Below the pieces are notes generated by a model. It had not been told where the DNA came from. It made no database searches and saw nothing but the letters and a program-made list of their open reading frames with translations. This document shows positions 9,524-19,107 of a stretch of 64,000 bases of DNA, one piece after another; position 1 is the stretch's first letter; every line of letters begins with the position of its first letter. The DNA comes from JABDIY01 sp963803875 (lineage in GTDB: Bacteria; Actinomycetota; Acidimicrobiia; Acidimicrobiales; SZUA-35): NCBI GenBank assembly GCA_963803875.1, contig CAWDOA010000008.1, positions 124,001 through 188,000 on the forward strand, given 5' to 3'. Both the position numbers and the translations under genes were made by a program.

Positions 9524-11197
9524 CTATTCGTGGGCGCCCAGTACGACCGGCACGATGCTGGGGCGGAGCCGGGTTCGATTCGAGACGAACCGCCCCAGAG
9601 TTCGACGGACGATCTTTTCCAGCTCGGCTCGCTGCCGAACGCCCTTGGCCAGAGCATCCTCTACGGCATCGCTGACCGAGCGCAGGGCATCCTTGTGAAT
9701 CTGGTCGCCGTCGTCGCCCGACACCCAGCCGCGACTCACGATCTCGGGGGTGCCGACCAAAGAGGCATCGGGACCCTCGATCCGCAGTGAGACAATGGCC
9801 GAGACAAAGCCCCCGGTTCCGAGCGCCCGGCGTTCATCGAGCACACCCTCACCGAGGTCCCCAACGGTTCCGTGCACGTAGACGTATTCGGCCGGCACCG
9901 GCTTGCCTCGTTTGAGGCCCTTGTCGCTGAGGACGACCGAATCGCCATCGGAACAGACCATGACTCGGTCCGGCGGCGTTCCAACCCGGGTTGCGATCCG
10001 GGCGTGCTCCACCATGTGCCGGTATTCGCCATGAACCGGCACGAACCACTGTGGCTTCACGATGCTGTGCATGACCTTCAGCTCTTCGCTCTTGGCGTGG
10101 CCGGTTGCATGAACCCGATGGGTGGTGCTGTCGACGACCTCGGCTCCTCTGCGCATCAGCCCCTCGATCACCGCAGCGACGCTGGTCTCGTTGCCGGGTA
10201 TCGGATGGCTCGAAAGGATCACGCAGTCGCCCTCCTTGATCTGAAGGAACTTGTTCCCACCGGTCGACATTCGGGCCAACGCTGCCATCGGCTCTCCCTG
10301 AGAACCGGTGGAGATGATGCAAACATCGCCGTCGTCGTAGCGGTCGACGTCTTCGATCTTGGCCAGCTTGTCGTCGGGAATGTGGAGTAGACCCATCTCC
10401 CGAGCGAGCGCGACGTTCTTGTTCATACTGCGCCCCATCGTCACCACGGTGCGCCCTTCTGCGATCACTGCATTCGCTATCTGCTGCACCCTGTGAATGT
10501 GGCTGGCGAAACAAGCAACGATCAAACGGCGTCCTGCTCGAGCTCTCACCACGTCTTCCAGGTTCTGCCCGATGCTGGTCTCGGAGTCGCTGAATCCCTG
10601 GGACTGGGCGTTGGTCGAGTCGCAGAGGAACAGGCGGATCCCGTCGTCGGTGGCAAGATGCCCGATGCCGGCAAGGTCGGTGAGTCGGCCATCGACCGGT
10701 GTCATGTCCAGCTTGAAGTCGCCGCTGTGGAGGATCACACCTTGGGGGGTGTGGAACGCGGTCGCGTATCCGTGGGGAACCGAGTGGGTGACCGGAAAGA
10801 ACTCCATGTCGAAGGGCCCGACCTGAATGCGGTCTCCGTCGCTCACCTCAATGAAGCTGGCCTTTTTCAAATGACCTCGTTCTTCGATCCGGTTCCTGGC
10901 GAGACCGATGGTGAGGGGTGACCCGATGACCTTCAGCGGCATCTCGTCGAGGAGCCACCCGATGGCCCCGATGTGGTCTTCATGCCCGTGGGTAGCGACG
11001 ACCCCTTCCACCCGATGGGCGTTCTCGCGCAACCAGCTGAAGTCGGGAAGTACCAGATCGATACCGGCCATGTCGTTGTCGGGGAACATCAGGCCGCAAT
11101 CGATCAGCATGATTCTGCCGTCGACCTCGATTGCGGCGCAGTTACGTCCGATTTCGCCAAGTCCGCCGAGGAATACGACGCGTACAGGTTGTGCCAT
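9524..11197 (-). CDS. rnj: Ribonuclease J
   Basis: A 557-residue metallo-beta-lactamase/beta-CASP ribonuclease that matures and degrades RNA with 5'-3' exonuclease and endonuclease activity. The zinc-binding motif THGHEDHIGA (about residues 69-78), LHSGDFKLD and the beta-CASP region (RRLIVACFASHIHRVQQ, STGSQGEPMAALARMS, VHATGHAKSEE) are all present, with the C-terminal domain ending PVVLGAHE. Length matches RNase J1/J2. It lies between dapA (74 bases upstream) and ftsK, which begins immediately after its stop; dapA-rnj-ftsK is a usual actinobacterial order. The AxxHGHxDHxG pattern and YVHGTVGDLGEGVLDERRAL support the assignment strongly. Confidence 0.95.
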   Translation of the reverse strand: MAQPVRVVFLGGLGEIGRNCAAIEVDGRIMLIDCGLMFPDNDMAGIDLVLPDFSWLRENAHRVEGVVATHGHEDHIGAIGWLLDEMPLKVIGSPLTIGLARNRIEERGHLKKASFIEVSDGDRIQVGPFDMEFFPVTHSVPHGYATAFHTPQGVILHSGDFKLDMTPVDGRLTDLAGIGHLATDDGIRLFLCDSTNAQSQGFSDSETSIGQNLEDVVRARAGRRLIVACFASHIHRVQQIANAVIAEGRTVVTMGRSMNKNVALAREMGLLHIPDDKLAKIEDVDRYDDGDVCIISTGSQGEPMAALARMSTGGNKFLQIKEGDCVILSSHPIPGNETSVAAVIEGLMRRGAEVVDSTTHRVHATGHAKSEELKVMHSIVKPQWFVPVHGEYRHMVEHARIATRVGTPPDRVMVCSDGDSVVLSDKGLKRGKPVPAEYVYVHGTVGDLGEGVLDERRALGTGGFVSAIVSLRIEGPDASLVGTPEIVSRGWVSGDDGDQIHKDALRSVSDAVEDALAKGVRQRAELEKIVRRTLGRFVSNRTRLRPSIVPVVLGAHE

Positions 11198-11273
11198 GGT
11201 GGAACCTTAGAGGTGCCGAGCAGAGAAGGCTCGGTCTGCTCCCATCATGCTCGGCCGGGCCGACGACGGTGCC

Positions 11274-12159
11274 CTACCGGTCCAACCCGGCAAGGACTTC
11301 CCGCGCCGCCGCCTCGAGACCCTCGGGGGTCGGGCCCATCGGGCTGCGACATTCGCCGACCTCGACCCCCAGCAGGTTCATCATCACCTTGGATGGAATC
11401 GGGTTCGGGGTGAGATCGCCGGTTTCGAAGTTGTACGACGGGATGAGTCGGGCGTTGATCTGTTGCGCGAGCCCAACGTCACCCTTTCGGTAGGCGGCGA
11501 TCATTTCGGCCATCTCAGCTCCGGCCCAGTGGGTGGCAACGCCGATCACGCCAACCGCTCCCACTGCCAGCAGCGGCAATGTGAGGCTGTCATCGCCGGA
11601 ATACACGCTGACCTCCAAGCCTTGCTGTTCACATCGCCGAATGAGGTCGGCTGTCTCGGCGGGATTACCGGCCGCATCCTTGAGCCCGACGACGGAGGGA
11701 AGCGCGGAAAAGATCGAGCAGCAGGTCGCTGCTGATCTTGCGTCCGGTCCGGCCGGGAATGTCGTAGAGGATCACCGGTAGATCGGTTGCCTGGCAGACG
11801 GTGGTGAAATGGCGCCGCAAACCTTCCTGGGAAGGGCGGTTGTAGTAGGGGGTCACGTGTAGCAGGCCGTCGGCGCCCACCTCGGCGGCTCGCTCGGTGT
11901 TTTTGAGGGCCGCAGAGGTGTCGTTGCTGCCGACACCGGCGATCACCGGGTGATCCGGAAGCGCCTCCTTGACCGCGGCGACCAGGTCGATCTGTTCCCG
12001 ATGGCTGAGCGTGGGCGACTCTCCGGTGGTTCCGGCCACCACGACACCATCGTTGCCGTTCTCCACGAGATACCGTGCCAACTTCTGGGCACCGTCGAGA
12101 TCGAGCGAAGAATCCTCAGAAAACGGCGTGACCATGGCGGTCAGAGTGGCTCCAAACAT
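11274..12159 (-). CDS. dapA: 4-hydroxy-tetrahydrodipicolinate synthase (one frameshift)
   Basis: DapA condenses pyruvate with aspartate semialdehyde in lysine and diaminopimelate synthesis. The first part, from ATG at 12159, contains GTTGESPTLSHREQ, GVGSNDTSAALKNTERAAEV, and TPYYNRPSQEGL with the catalytic Tyr. After ISSDLLLDLFRA the frame is lost at 11700-11701, where AA seems to carry one extra base. Repair gives PSVVGLKDAAGN, which includes the Schiff-base Lys, and joins LEVSVYSGDD and the rest to LAGLDR at 11274. The repaired protein is about 295 residues, the usual length. The break falls five residues before the catalytic Lys, so the gene as written could not make an active enzyme. An error in the sequence is more likely than loss of an essential gene. 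Confidence 0.88.
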
Positions 12160-12212
12160 GTGCTCAGGCTACCGCAGACCGATGGCTCAGCATGAGTCTG
12201 TGGGTCGAACTG

Positions 12213-12997
12213 TCAGGTGGTACCGGTGACGGCGATACGGCGGAGGAGCAGGGCGTACACGGTGGTGCCGAGAATGGCGAAAATGGCCCACTGCCCGGCG
12301 TAGGACAGATGAGGCCCGTTGGTTTGTTCGGGTAGCGGCACCGGGGTAGGGAAGCGCTCGCCGGTCGGTTCTTCCAATTGCAACCACATGGGAGCGAGAT
12401 CGACCCCGCCCAACCGACTGGCGACGGCGTCGACATTGAGCCTCGGCAGGATTGTGCCTTCACCGGAATCGGCGATGGCAATCCCCTCCCGTTCCCGACT
12501 CACTCGCATCCAACCGGTCACCGATGATGACCCTGAATTCAGGTCGGGTGGGTCCTCGATCGGGCGACCCAGTTCCACGAAACCGCGATTCACCAGCACC
12601 TGAGTCCCATCGACGGTTTCGAACAGGCCGACGACCCACTCGCCGGCCGCTCCATTCTGGCTTCGGTTGGCGATCCGAACCAGGTCCGATTCGGTCCATG
12701 AACCGACATCCACGACCCGGCGGAAGTCGACCGCGGCGGGATCGCCGCTCTGGATGGCCGCCAGAACCGAGAGAGGAACCGCTTCGGACCGGGCTGCGAT
12801 CACCTCGTTCAGAGCGATCCGTTCCTCCCGACGATCGAGCTGCCAGAACATGGCCACAACGAACGACACGATCATCGTGACCGCAAAAGATGGGACAGGA
12901 TCCACTTGGGGCGGGTCGCAAAGGACCAGTCGGGGTCGGTCCTCCTGGGCTGTGCGACAGGAAGATCGAGTTGATCGGTTGACTCAGTCGTCGCCAT
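12213..12997 (-). CDS. SURF1-family protein (one frameshift near the N-terminus)
   Basis: SURF1 proteins are membrane factors for assembly of cytochrome c oxidase. Family features are GxFxxxxxxLVNRGFV (GTQVLVNRGFVELGRP), SVTGWMRVS, and a C-terminal membrane helix (YAGQWAIFAILGTTVYALLL). The frame open to 12905 lacks the usual start, but ATG at 12997 opens a 39-codon segment, MATTESTDQ...RPKWILSHLL, which matches the SURF1 start and joins VTMIVSFVVAMFWQLDRREE once a missing base at 12882-12889 is restored. The corrected gene is about 261 codons, with membrane helices at both ends and the soluble part outside, as known for the family. It overlaps the upstream DedA-like gene by 14 bases. No cox genes are nearby. 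Confidence 0.82.
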
Positions 12998-13787
12998 CAT
13001 CACCATCCAGATCCTTGTTCAGCTCTCGAAGGGCGCTCAGTTCGGTGTTGTCGCCTCGAAATTCTCCTAGAACCGTCCAGGCGATGAGCCCGATCGAAAC
13101 GATCAGGAAGTACACACGATGTTCGGCGATGAAGTCGACGACACCTCCGATCGGGGATTCGAAGCGCACACCGAATCGGTTGATGAGGATCAGGCGGAAC
13201 AACGTACCGGTGGCGTTGGCCAGGATGAAGGTGCGAGCCTTCATGCCGATCCCGCCCGCGATGATGCAGACCACGTTGTTGGGGGCGATGAAGACAATGG
13301 GGATGGCGAAGCGACGGAAATACCGCTCCATCTCGCGTATGTAGGGTCCGTAGGTGCGGCTTCGTCGTTCCAGCCAGGAGAACGCCTGGTCTCCGAAGTG
13401 GAGCCCGATCAGATAGTTGAACGGGTCCGACGCCACCAACCGGAAGAACCCGATGCTGAAGAACCAGGCATCGCTCATCTGATTGCTCACCAGAATCAGA
13501 TTGGGATTGGAAGGGTTCAACGCGATCAGCGCACGAGGGTTGTTGTCCACCAGTTGTGGGGCCAGAGCCGATCCGCCCCAGGCGCTGAACAGCGAGATCG
13601 CCGCGATCAGGATGGACAGACGAAGCAGCCACGTTGGCAGTCGTGGTCGATCGGCGATTTCGACGTGCGGATCCAGCGCCGTCACGGGCACACCAGTGCA
13701 CTGCGGGCCCGATTCGACATTGCTGCAGTGTACGGGCCGGCCCAGTTCGCTGGTGAGTCGGGATCGGTGAGCCCGGTTCGGGAACAC
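12984..13787 (-). CDS. DedA/VTT-like integral membrane protein
   Basis: A protein of up to 267 residues with about four to five membrane helices. The segment RRFAIPIVFIAPNNVVCIIAGGIGMKARTFI resembles the conserved part of DedA/SNARE-associated proteins, where a loop before an R-x-(I/P)-P-x-(V/A) helix and a Gly-rich turn are typical; GDQAFSWLERRSRTYGPYIR and ATGTLFRLILINRFG flank it. DedA-type proteins move lipids or couple to the proton motive force, but the exact role here is unknown. The start is uncertain: ATG at 13787 gives a 35-residue polar lead, while a GTG about 35 codons in (MTALDPHVEIADRPRLP) gives a more natural N-terminus. The C-terminus is acidic (DKDLDGDDGDD pattern). It overlaps the start of the SURF1 gene. 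Confidence 0.6.
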   Translation of the reverse strand: MFPNRAHRSRLTSELGRPVHCSNVESGPQCTGVPVTALDPHVEIADRPRLPTWLLRLSILIAAISLFSAWGGSALAPQLVDNNPRALIALNPSNPNLILVSNQMSDAWFFSIGFFRLVASDPFNYLIGLHFGDQAFSWLERRSRTYGPYIREMERYFRRFAIPIVFIAPNNVVCIIAGGIGMKARTFILANATGTLFRLILINRFGVRFESPIGGVVDFIAEHRVYFLIVSIGLIAWTVLGEFRGDNTELSALRELNKDLDGDDGDD

Positions 13788-13793
13788 CCGAAC

Positions 13794-14741
13794 TCATTGA
13801 GCAAGTGTCGCCAGCCGGTCAGCGACCAGGGCGAAGAGTGCATCCGCATCCACCTCGTGAATCCAGGTGCAATTCGGGGTCTTGCGAGTCGCCCCCCAGT
13901 AGTCGACCACGGTCATGCCCATGGTGAGATCCGAGCCGGTTTCCACCTGTACGAAGACGTCCTTGCCTCGGAATATCTCGGGTCTCAACAGGTAGGCGAT
14001 GGTGGCCGGGTCATGGACCGGGCCACCGAAGTCGCCGTATCGTTCGAGGTCGAACTTCTGGTAGAAGTCGAGCATGGCGGACACCTTCTCGGCCAGTTCG
14101 CCCCCGATGTTCTTGATGTCGGCGATCCACTGCCTCGTCATCAGTGCCTTGTGAGTGACATCGAGTGGCATCGTCACGATCGGCACACCGCTTCGATACA
14201 CCACATCGGCGGCATGGGGATCGACGTAGATGTTGAACTCGGCGGCCGGGGTCACGTTGCCGCCGACGAAGTAGCCGCCTCCCATGTTCACGATCTCCCG
14301 GATCCTGGGAACGACGTTCGGCTCTCTCACCATGGCCATTGCAATGTTGGTCAACGGACCGACCGGACAGAGAGTGATGCTCTTGTCTTCTGCGGCGAGC
14401 AGCGTCTCGATCAACCAGTCCACAGCATGCTGATCCTGTACGGGCATGGTGGGTTCGTCCCAGTCAGGTCCGTCGAGTCCGGTGGGGCCATGCACATGCT
14501 CTGCGGTCACGAGGGGTCGGACCATCGGTCGGTCACAGCCGGCAAAGATCGGCATGTCCGAACGGCCGGCCAGTTCGCAGATGATTCGAGCATTTCTCAC
14601 CACCGCTGGAAGCCGGGTGTTCCCGGCTACACACGTGATCCCCACTACCTCGAGCTCGGGCGAGCCCAACGCGACGAGGATGGCCAGCGCATCGTCCTGA
14701 CCAGGGTCGGTGTCGATGATCACTGCTCTGGGCTCGGACAC
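13794..14741 (-). CDS. Inosine/uridine-preferring nucleoside hydrolase family protein
   Basis: A 315-residue cytosolic enzyme that cleaves the N-glycosidic bond of nucleosides. The calcium-binding signature DTDPGQDDALAI (residues about 10-21), VGPLTNIAMAM, NMGGGYFVGGNVTPAAEFNI, YVDPHAADVV and FGGPVHDPATIAYLL (second Asp of the Ca2+ site) are intact. Length matches the family. It runs on the minus strand ahead of the DedA-like gene, with only six bases between them, so they are probably co-transcribed. dapB diverges on the other side (14851, plus strand). Substrate preference (purine, pyrimidine or queuosine-type) cannot be decided from these motifs. Confidence 0.9.
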   Translation of the reverse strand: MSEPRAVIIDTDPGQDDALAILVALGSPELEVVGITCVAGNTRLPAVVRNARIICELAGRSDMPIFAGCDRPMVRPLVTAEHVHGPTGLDGPDWDEPTMPVQDQHAVDWLIETLLAAEDKSITLCPVGPLTNIAMAMVREPNVVPRIREIVNMGGGYFVGGNVTPAAEFNIYVDPHAADVVYRSGVPIVTMPLDVTHKALMTRQWIADIKNIGGELAEKVSAMLDFYQKFDLERYGDFGGPVHDPATIAYLLRPEIFRGKDVFVQVETGSDLTMGMTVVDYWGATRKTPNCTWIHEVDADALFALVADRLATLAQ

Positions 14742-14850
14742 TTCATAGACCTCTGGAGACGCGGGCGAAGCTACCGCAGCCTAACCAGTCGAACCTCACC
14801 AGCTGAATTGGCCGCCAGCGGAGTCAGCGTGAATCCCGTAGGATCTCGAC

Positions 14851-15641
14851 ATGAGCATTCGGGTCGGTGTCTTCGGGGCAGGTGGACGTATGGGCGCAAC
14901 GGTGTGTAAGGCCGTCGCCGCCGACCCTGAGCTCGAACTGGTGGCTGCGGTCGATCCCGGCCACGACGGATTGGCCGCCCGCACAGTCATCGGCGTCGCT
15001 GACGCCACATTCGACGTTTCTGGTAGCCCCTGGGCGATGACCCAAGCTCAGGTTGACGTCGCAATCGACTTCACCGCCCCGGATGCGGCCCGGGAGAACA
15101 TCGCGTTCTGCGCTCAGAACGGCATCCATGCCGTCGTCGGAACCTCGGGGTTCACCGAGTCAGAGTATGAATCGATCGGCCAGCAGTTCTCGCGTTCGAA
15201 CTGCCTGATCGCCCCCAATTTTGCAATCGGCGCTGTCCTCATGATGCGGTTCGCCGAGATAGCGGCTCCGTTTTTCGAGACCGTGGAAATCATCGAATTC
15301 CACCACAACAACAAGGTCGACGCTCCCAGCGGAACCGCCGTGAACACCGCCGAACGCCTGGCCGCGGCCAGTTCCTCGTGGGCGGATGATCCCACGGAGA
15401 CCGAAACTCTCGCGGTGGCCGGGGGGCAAAGGGGCCGGCGAATATCCCGATTCACTCCGTGCGGATGGCTGGCATGGTGGCCCATCAAGAGGTCGTATTG
15501 GGTACTACCGGGCAGAGCCTGGTGATCCGCCACGACACCACCGACCGGTCGAGCTTCATGCCCGGGGTGATGTTGGCAGCCAAACGCATCGCCGAACTGC
15601 CAGGACTCACCATCGGCCTCGAACCCATCCTCGGCATCTGA
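14851..15641 (+). CDS. dapB: 4-hydroxy-tetrahydrodipicolinate reductase (one frameshift)
   Basis: DapB reduces the DapA product with NAD(P)H in lysine/diaminopimelate synthesis. It starts MSIRVGVFGAGGRMGATV (dinucleotide site), continues with VVGTSGFTESE, and has the catalytic and substrate signature EFHHNNKVDAPSGTAV. After ETLAVAG the frame breaks in a run of six G at 15421-15426; adding one G (or removing two) yields GAKGPANIPIHSVRMAGMVA HQEVVLGTTGQ, the standard DapB C-domain, ending IGLEPILGI at 15641. Repaired length is about 264 residues, normal for DapB. The homopolymer position strongly suggests a sequencing indel. It is transcribed away from the nucleoside hydrolase, so unlike dapA it is on the plus strand. 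Confidence 0.9.
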
Positions 15642-15720
15642 CCCTTCCCAAATTCCTGTGGACACCCACACCCAATGTGGCTACGGGGCGTGCAGAACCT
15701 CGGATTGTGGCTATCAGCAG

Positions 15721-16578
15721 TTATTTGGAGTCGAGAACAGCTTGCACGTCGGCAGGTAGGGAATGCGCTCGCCAGGATCGAGCACCAACCAGCCGCACCA
15801 CCGCCGACGCGACCGCGTTCGCACGTCGAACCGCTCCCTCCAAATCGAAGCCTTCGACCAGCGATGCCGCCAAGACGCCACAGAACGCATCGCCGGCTCC
15901 GGTCGTATCAAGTACTTCGGGCGCTCTCAACGCCGGCACCGCCACGGGCTCGGACCCGGGTTGCTCCACGAGCACCCCGTTGGCTCCGAGGGTGGTGATC
16001 TGCGTTTCGGACTGCACCACTCGGGCCTCGATCTCGTTGACGATCAGCACGAAAGGACCATCGTGTATCTCAGGGGGCAGCGGGCGAGCCGGGGCGGCAT
16101 TCACCAGCACCGTCATCCCTCGTTTCCAACCCTCAACCGCGGCTGCCACCATCGCCTCACCGGTGATTTCAGCACTGATGAGGACCACCCCCTCGCTGAT
16201 TCCATCGAAGCCGCGAGCAACTTTGGCCGCTCCGAGTTCGTGGTTGGCCCCTGACGCCACCATGATCTGGTTCTCACCACCGCCCACCAGGACCGCAGCA
16301 CGACCGGTTGGCTCGTGTCCGATCCCAATGGCGGAGCAGTCAACTCCCAGTGCCTGGAGGGCGATCCGTTGTTTCTCCCCATCGGGATCGGGACCCACCA
16401 TGCCAATCATCCGCACCGGATGACCGTGGAATGCGGCGGCAACCGCTTGGTTGGCCCCCTTGCCACCGCTCTGCTTTTGATACCGGGCGCCGGTGACGGT
16501 CTCGCCCGGCTCGGGCAGTGAGGCCGCCTCATAGATGGCGTCCACATTGATCGATCCGACTACAACGATCCAATTCAT
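15721..16578 (-). CDS. PfkB-family carbohydrate kinase (ribokinase-like), shortened
   Basis: A 285-residue sugar kinase. N-terminal VVVGSINVDAIYEAASLPEP GETVTG and SGGKGANQAVAAAFHG are typical of ribokinase; the C-terminal DTTGAGDAFCGVLAASLVEG carries the anion hole and catalytic Asp. NEIEARV corresponds to the NxxE motif that binds Mg-phosphate. Between that motif and TLGANGVLV only about 9 residues are present where E. coli ribokinase has about 33, so one helix-strand unit seems missing without a frame change. The rest aligns well. The protein is probably still folded but its activity is uncertain. It lies downstream of pnp on the same strand, beyond a strong terminator hairpin at 16612-16643. 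Confidence 0.82.
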   Translation of the reverse strand: MNWIVVVGSINVDAIYEAASLPEPGETVTGARYQKQSGGKGANQAVAAAFHGHPVRMIGMVGPDPDGEKQRIALQALGVDCSAIGIGHEPTGRAAVLVGGGENQIMVASGANHELGAAKVARGFDGISEGVVLISAEITGEAMVAAAVEGWKRGMTVLVNAAPARPLPPEIHDGPFVLIVNEIEARVVQSETQITTLGANGVLVEQPGSEPVAVPALRAPEVLDTTGAGDAFCGVLAASLVEGFDLEGAVRRANAVASAVVRLVGARSWRAHSLPADVQAVLDSK

Positions 16579-16611
16579 CAGCTCAGTATCGCTCGAAAGA
16601 CACGATGACGC

Positions 16612-16643
16612 GACAGGGCCGGGCTCGAAAGCCCGGCCCTGTC
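16612..16643 (-). terminator. Strong hairpin after pnp
   Basis: A perfect 14-base-pair inverted repeat, arms GACAGGGCCGGGCT and AGCCCGGCCCTGTC around a CGAA loop (TTCG on the minus strand), lies 31 bases past the pnp stop and 33 bases before the PfkB start. On the minus strand it is followed by a moderately T-rich stretch ending TGTCTTTCG. It is the best intrinsic terminator candidate in the window and would end pnp transcription. Confidence 0.75.
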
Positions 16644-16674
16644 AGGTCACTTGTATTGAGGCATGCGCCCTCTG

Positions 16675-19107
16675 TCAGCGCCTGCCGCGGCCTCCGCCCC
16701 GGTTGCCTCCTCGGCCTCCGCGACCCCGGCCGCGGTTGCCGCCACCGTCACTGATTTCGGCGCCTTCGGGTCCGAGTTCTCCGAACTCTTCCCCAACAGC
16801 AGACTCGAAGTCATCTTCGAACGACATCGAAACCGAGTCTGACGCGGAGGCGGCATCATCGCTTCCTGAGTCCGATGCGGAACCACCACCCCTCTCGGCT
16901 CGCTTCGGACCGGCGTCGCCGGAACCTCTGGAGTCGCCTGCCATGCGCAGAGAAACCTTGCCGTTGGGATCGATGTCCTCGACCACGACGTCGACGCTCT
17001 GACCGAGTTCGAGAACATCCTCGACCTTGTCGATGCGCTTGCCGCCACCGATCTTGGAGATGTGCAGCAAGCCGTCACGACCCGGCAGGATGTTGACGAA
17101 TGCACCAAACTTGGTGATATTCACCACCTTGCCCGGGTAGGTAGCACCAACCTCAGCGGTGGGGGGATCGAGAATCAGCTTGATCTGACGCTCAGCCTCG
17201 GCCACAACTCCCTTGTCGGTCGAGGCGATCGACACCGTTCCGACCATGCCGTCGTCGTCGACGCTGATGTCTGCGCCGGTCTCGGTCTGGATGCTGTTGA
17301 TCACTTTGCCCTTCGGGCCGATGACCTCGCCGATCTTGTCGATCGGAATCTCGAAAGAGATGATCTTCGGTGCGAACTCGGTGACGTCGGAACGGGGACC
17401 TGCGATCGCTTCCTCCATCACTGCGAGAATGGCAAGACGAGCTTCCTTTGCCTGGTTCAGCGCTGCGGCCAGCACATCGCTGGGGATGCCGTCGATCTTG
17501 GTGTCGAGCTGAAGCGCAGTGACGAACTCGGAGGTGCCGGCAACCTTGAAGTCCATGTCGCCGAAAGCGTCTTCGGCGCCGAGGATGTCGGTGAGGGTGG
17601 TGTACTTGCCTTCGGCGTACACCAGACCCATGGCGATGCCCGCCACTGCCGCCTTGATCGGGACACCGGCGTCCATCAACGACAGGCTGGATCCGCACAC
17701 CGACGCCATGGACGTCGAGCCGTTGGAGCTGAGCACATCGGAGACCAGACGAAGGGTGTAGGGCCATTCCTCCTGTGACGGAATGACCGGCACAAGGGCA
17801 CGCTCGGCGAGGAGGCCGTGGCCGATTTCGCGGCGCTTGGGACCGCGCATGAAGCCGGTTTCTCCGGTGGAGAAGGGTGGGAAGTTGTAGTGGTGCATGT
17901 ACTTCTTCCGGGTCAGCGGATCGATACCGTCGATCATCTGATCCATACGTCCCATGCCCAATGTGGTGACGTTCAGAACCTGAGTTTCACCGCGCTGGAA
18001 CAAGCCGGAGCCATGAACTCGAGGAAGAACACCAACCTCAGCAGACAGCGGACGAAGATCGGCGGTTCCACGACCGTCGATACGCGCTCCCTCATTGACG
18101 ATGCGGCTACGGACAACTTCTTTGGAGAGTGACCGAACCGCAGCGCTGAGCTGCTTGGCGGCGATCGGGTTGTCAGCTTCGAAACGGGGTAGAAGCTCAG
18201 CCATCACATCGTCGCGCAACTGCGATTCAGCATCGCCACGCTCGCCTTTGTCGGCCATGCTCTGCACCTGAACCATCCGCTCACCGGCGAACTGCTTCAC
18301 TGCGGCCATCTGCTCGTCGGTGTAATCGACCTGGGCATCGAAGGAGAAGAACTCCTTGCGACCACCGACAGCTTCAACCAACTGGTTCTGAAGAACAATG
18401 GCCTCTTTGATGTACTTCTCCGACTCGGCCAGCGCGGTGGCGAGGGCATCCTCGTCGACCTTCGGGGCGCCGTTCTGGACGTTGTTCCACGTGGTCTCGG
18501 TACCGCCGGCTTCGACCATCATCACTGCGATGTCGCCGTTGTCGAGCTGACGCCCGGCGACCACGATTTCGAACGAGCTCTCGTCGCCTTCTTGGTATGT
18601 GGGGTGGGGCAGCCATTCACCGTCGGTGGTGTAGGCGAGGCGAACAGCACCGATGGGGCCGTCGAAGGGAACGTCGGAAACCATTAGTGCTGCCGAGGCG
18701 GCATTGATAGCGAGGACGTCGTAGGGGTTGGCCTGATCGGCCGATTGGACCTGGACGACCACATGTACTTCGTTGCGGAATCCGGAGGGGAACGATGGCC
18801 GAAGTGGCCGATCGATTAGACGGCAGGTAAGCGTTGCGTGGTCCGAGGCCCGTGCTTCACGTCGGAAGAACGAGCCGGGAATCTTGCCGGCGGCGTAGGA
18901 ACGCTCTTCGACATCAACGGTGAGGGGGAAGAAGTCGATGCCGTCGCGTACGCGACGGGCACCGGTTGCTGCCACCAGGATTTGGGTGTCGCCCATGCGG
19001 GCAACAACCGAACCACTGGCGAGGCCAGCCATTTTGCCTGTTTCCAGGCTCATTTCTGGACCGTCACCTGCGGTGACGGATCCACTTACTCGTACAGCAT
19101 CAGTCAT
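16675..19107 (-). CDS. pnp: Polyribonucleotide nucleotidyltransferase (PNPase) with RG-rich tail
   Basis: An 810-residue phosphorolytic 3'-5' exoribonuclease. Two RNase PH-like domains are visible: the first from the N-terminus (GKMAGLASGSVVARMGDTQI, RREARASDHATLTCRLIDRP LRP), the second at about 325-555 (RIDGRGTADLRPLSAEVGVL, SGLFQRGETQVLNV, GSTSMASVCGSSLSLMDAGV, AGTSEFVTALQLDTKIDG). A KH domain (PIDKIGEVIGPKGKVINSIQ) and an S1 domain (VVNITKFGAFVNILPGRDGL LHIS) follow. About 100 extra C-terminal residues form an acidic Ser-rich linker and then a tail of GRGRGGRGGNRGGGRGRR type. A good ribosome site (AAAAGGAGC) precedes ATG at 19107. It is the gene after rpsO, the near-universal order. Confidence 0.96.
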   Translation of the reverse strand: MTDAVRVSGSVTAGDGPEMSLETGKMAGLASGSVVARMGDTQILVAATGARRVRDGIDFFPLTVDVEERSYAAGKIPGSFFRREARASDHATLTCRLIDRPLRPSFPSGFRNEVHVVVQVQSADQANPYDVLAINAASAALMVSDVPFDGPIGAVRLAYTTDGEWLPHPTYQEGDESSFEIVVAGRQLDNGDIAVMMVEAGGTETTWNNVQNGAPKVDEDALATALAESEKYIKEAIVLQNQLVEAVGGRKEFFSFDAQVDYTDEQMAAVKQFAGERMVQVQSMADKGERGDAESQLRDDVMAELLPRFEADNPIAAKQLSAAVRSLSKEVVRSRIVNEGARIDGRGTADLRPLSAEVGVLPRVHGSGLFQRGETQVLNVTTLGMGRMDQMIDGIDPLTRKKYMHHYNFPPFSTGETGFMRGPKRREIGHGLLAERALVPVIPSQEEWPYTLRLVSDVLSSNGSTSMASVCGSSLSLMDAGVPIKAAVAGIAMGLVYAEGKYTTLTDILGAEDAFGDMDFKVAGTSEFVTALQLDTKIDGIPSDVLAAALNQAKEARLAILAVMEEAIAGPRSDVTEFAPKIISFEIPIDKIGEVIGPKGKVINSIQTETGADISVDDDGMVGTVSIASTDKGVVAEAERQIKLILDPPTAEVGATYPGKVVNITKFGAFVNILPGRDGLLHISKIGGGKRIDKVEDVLELGQSVDVVVEDIDPNGKVSLRMAGDSRGSGDAGPKRAERGGGSASDSGSDDAASASDSVSMSFEDDFESAVGEEFGELGPEGAEISDGGGNRGRGRGGRGGNRGGGRGRR

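Noticed and set aside
13119..14909. 596-codon open frame on the plus strand
   Set aside because: It is antisense to the DedA-like protein and the nucleoside hydrolase, both with clear motifs; its translation is His/Asp/Arg-rich and matches no fold.
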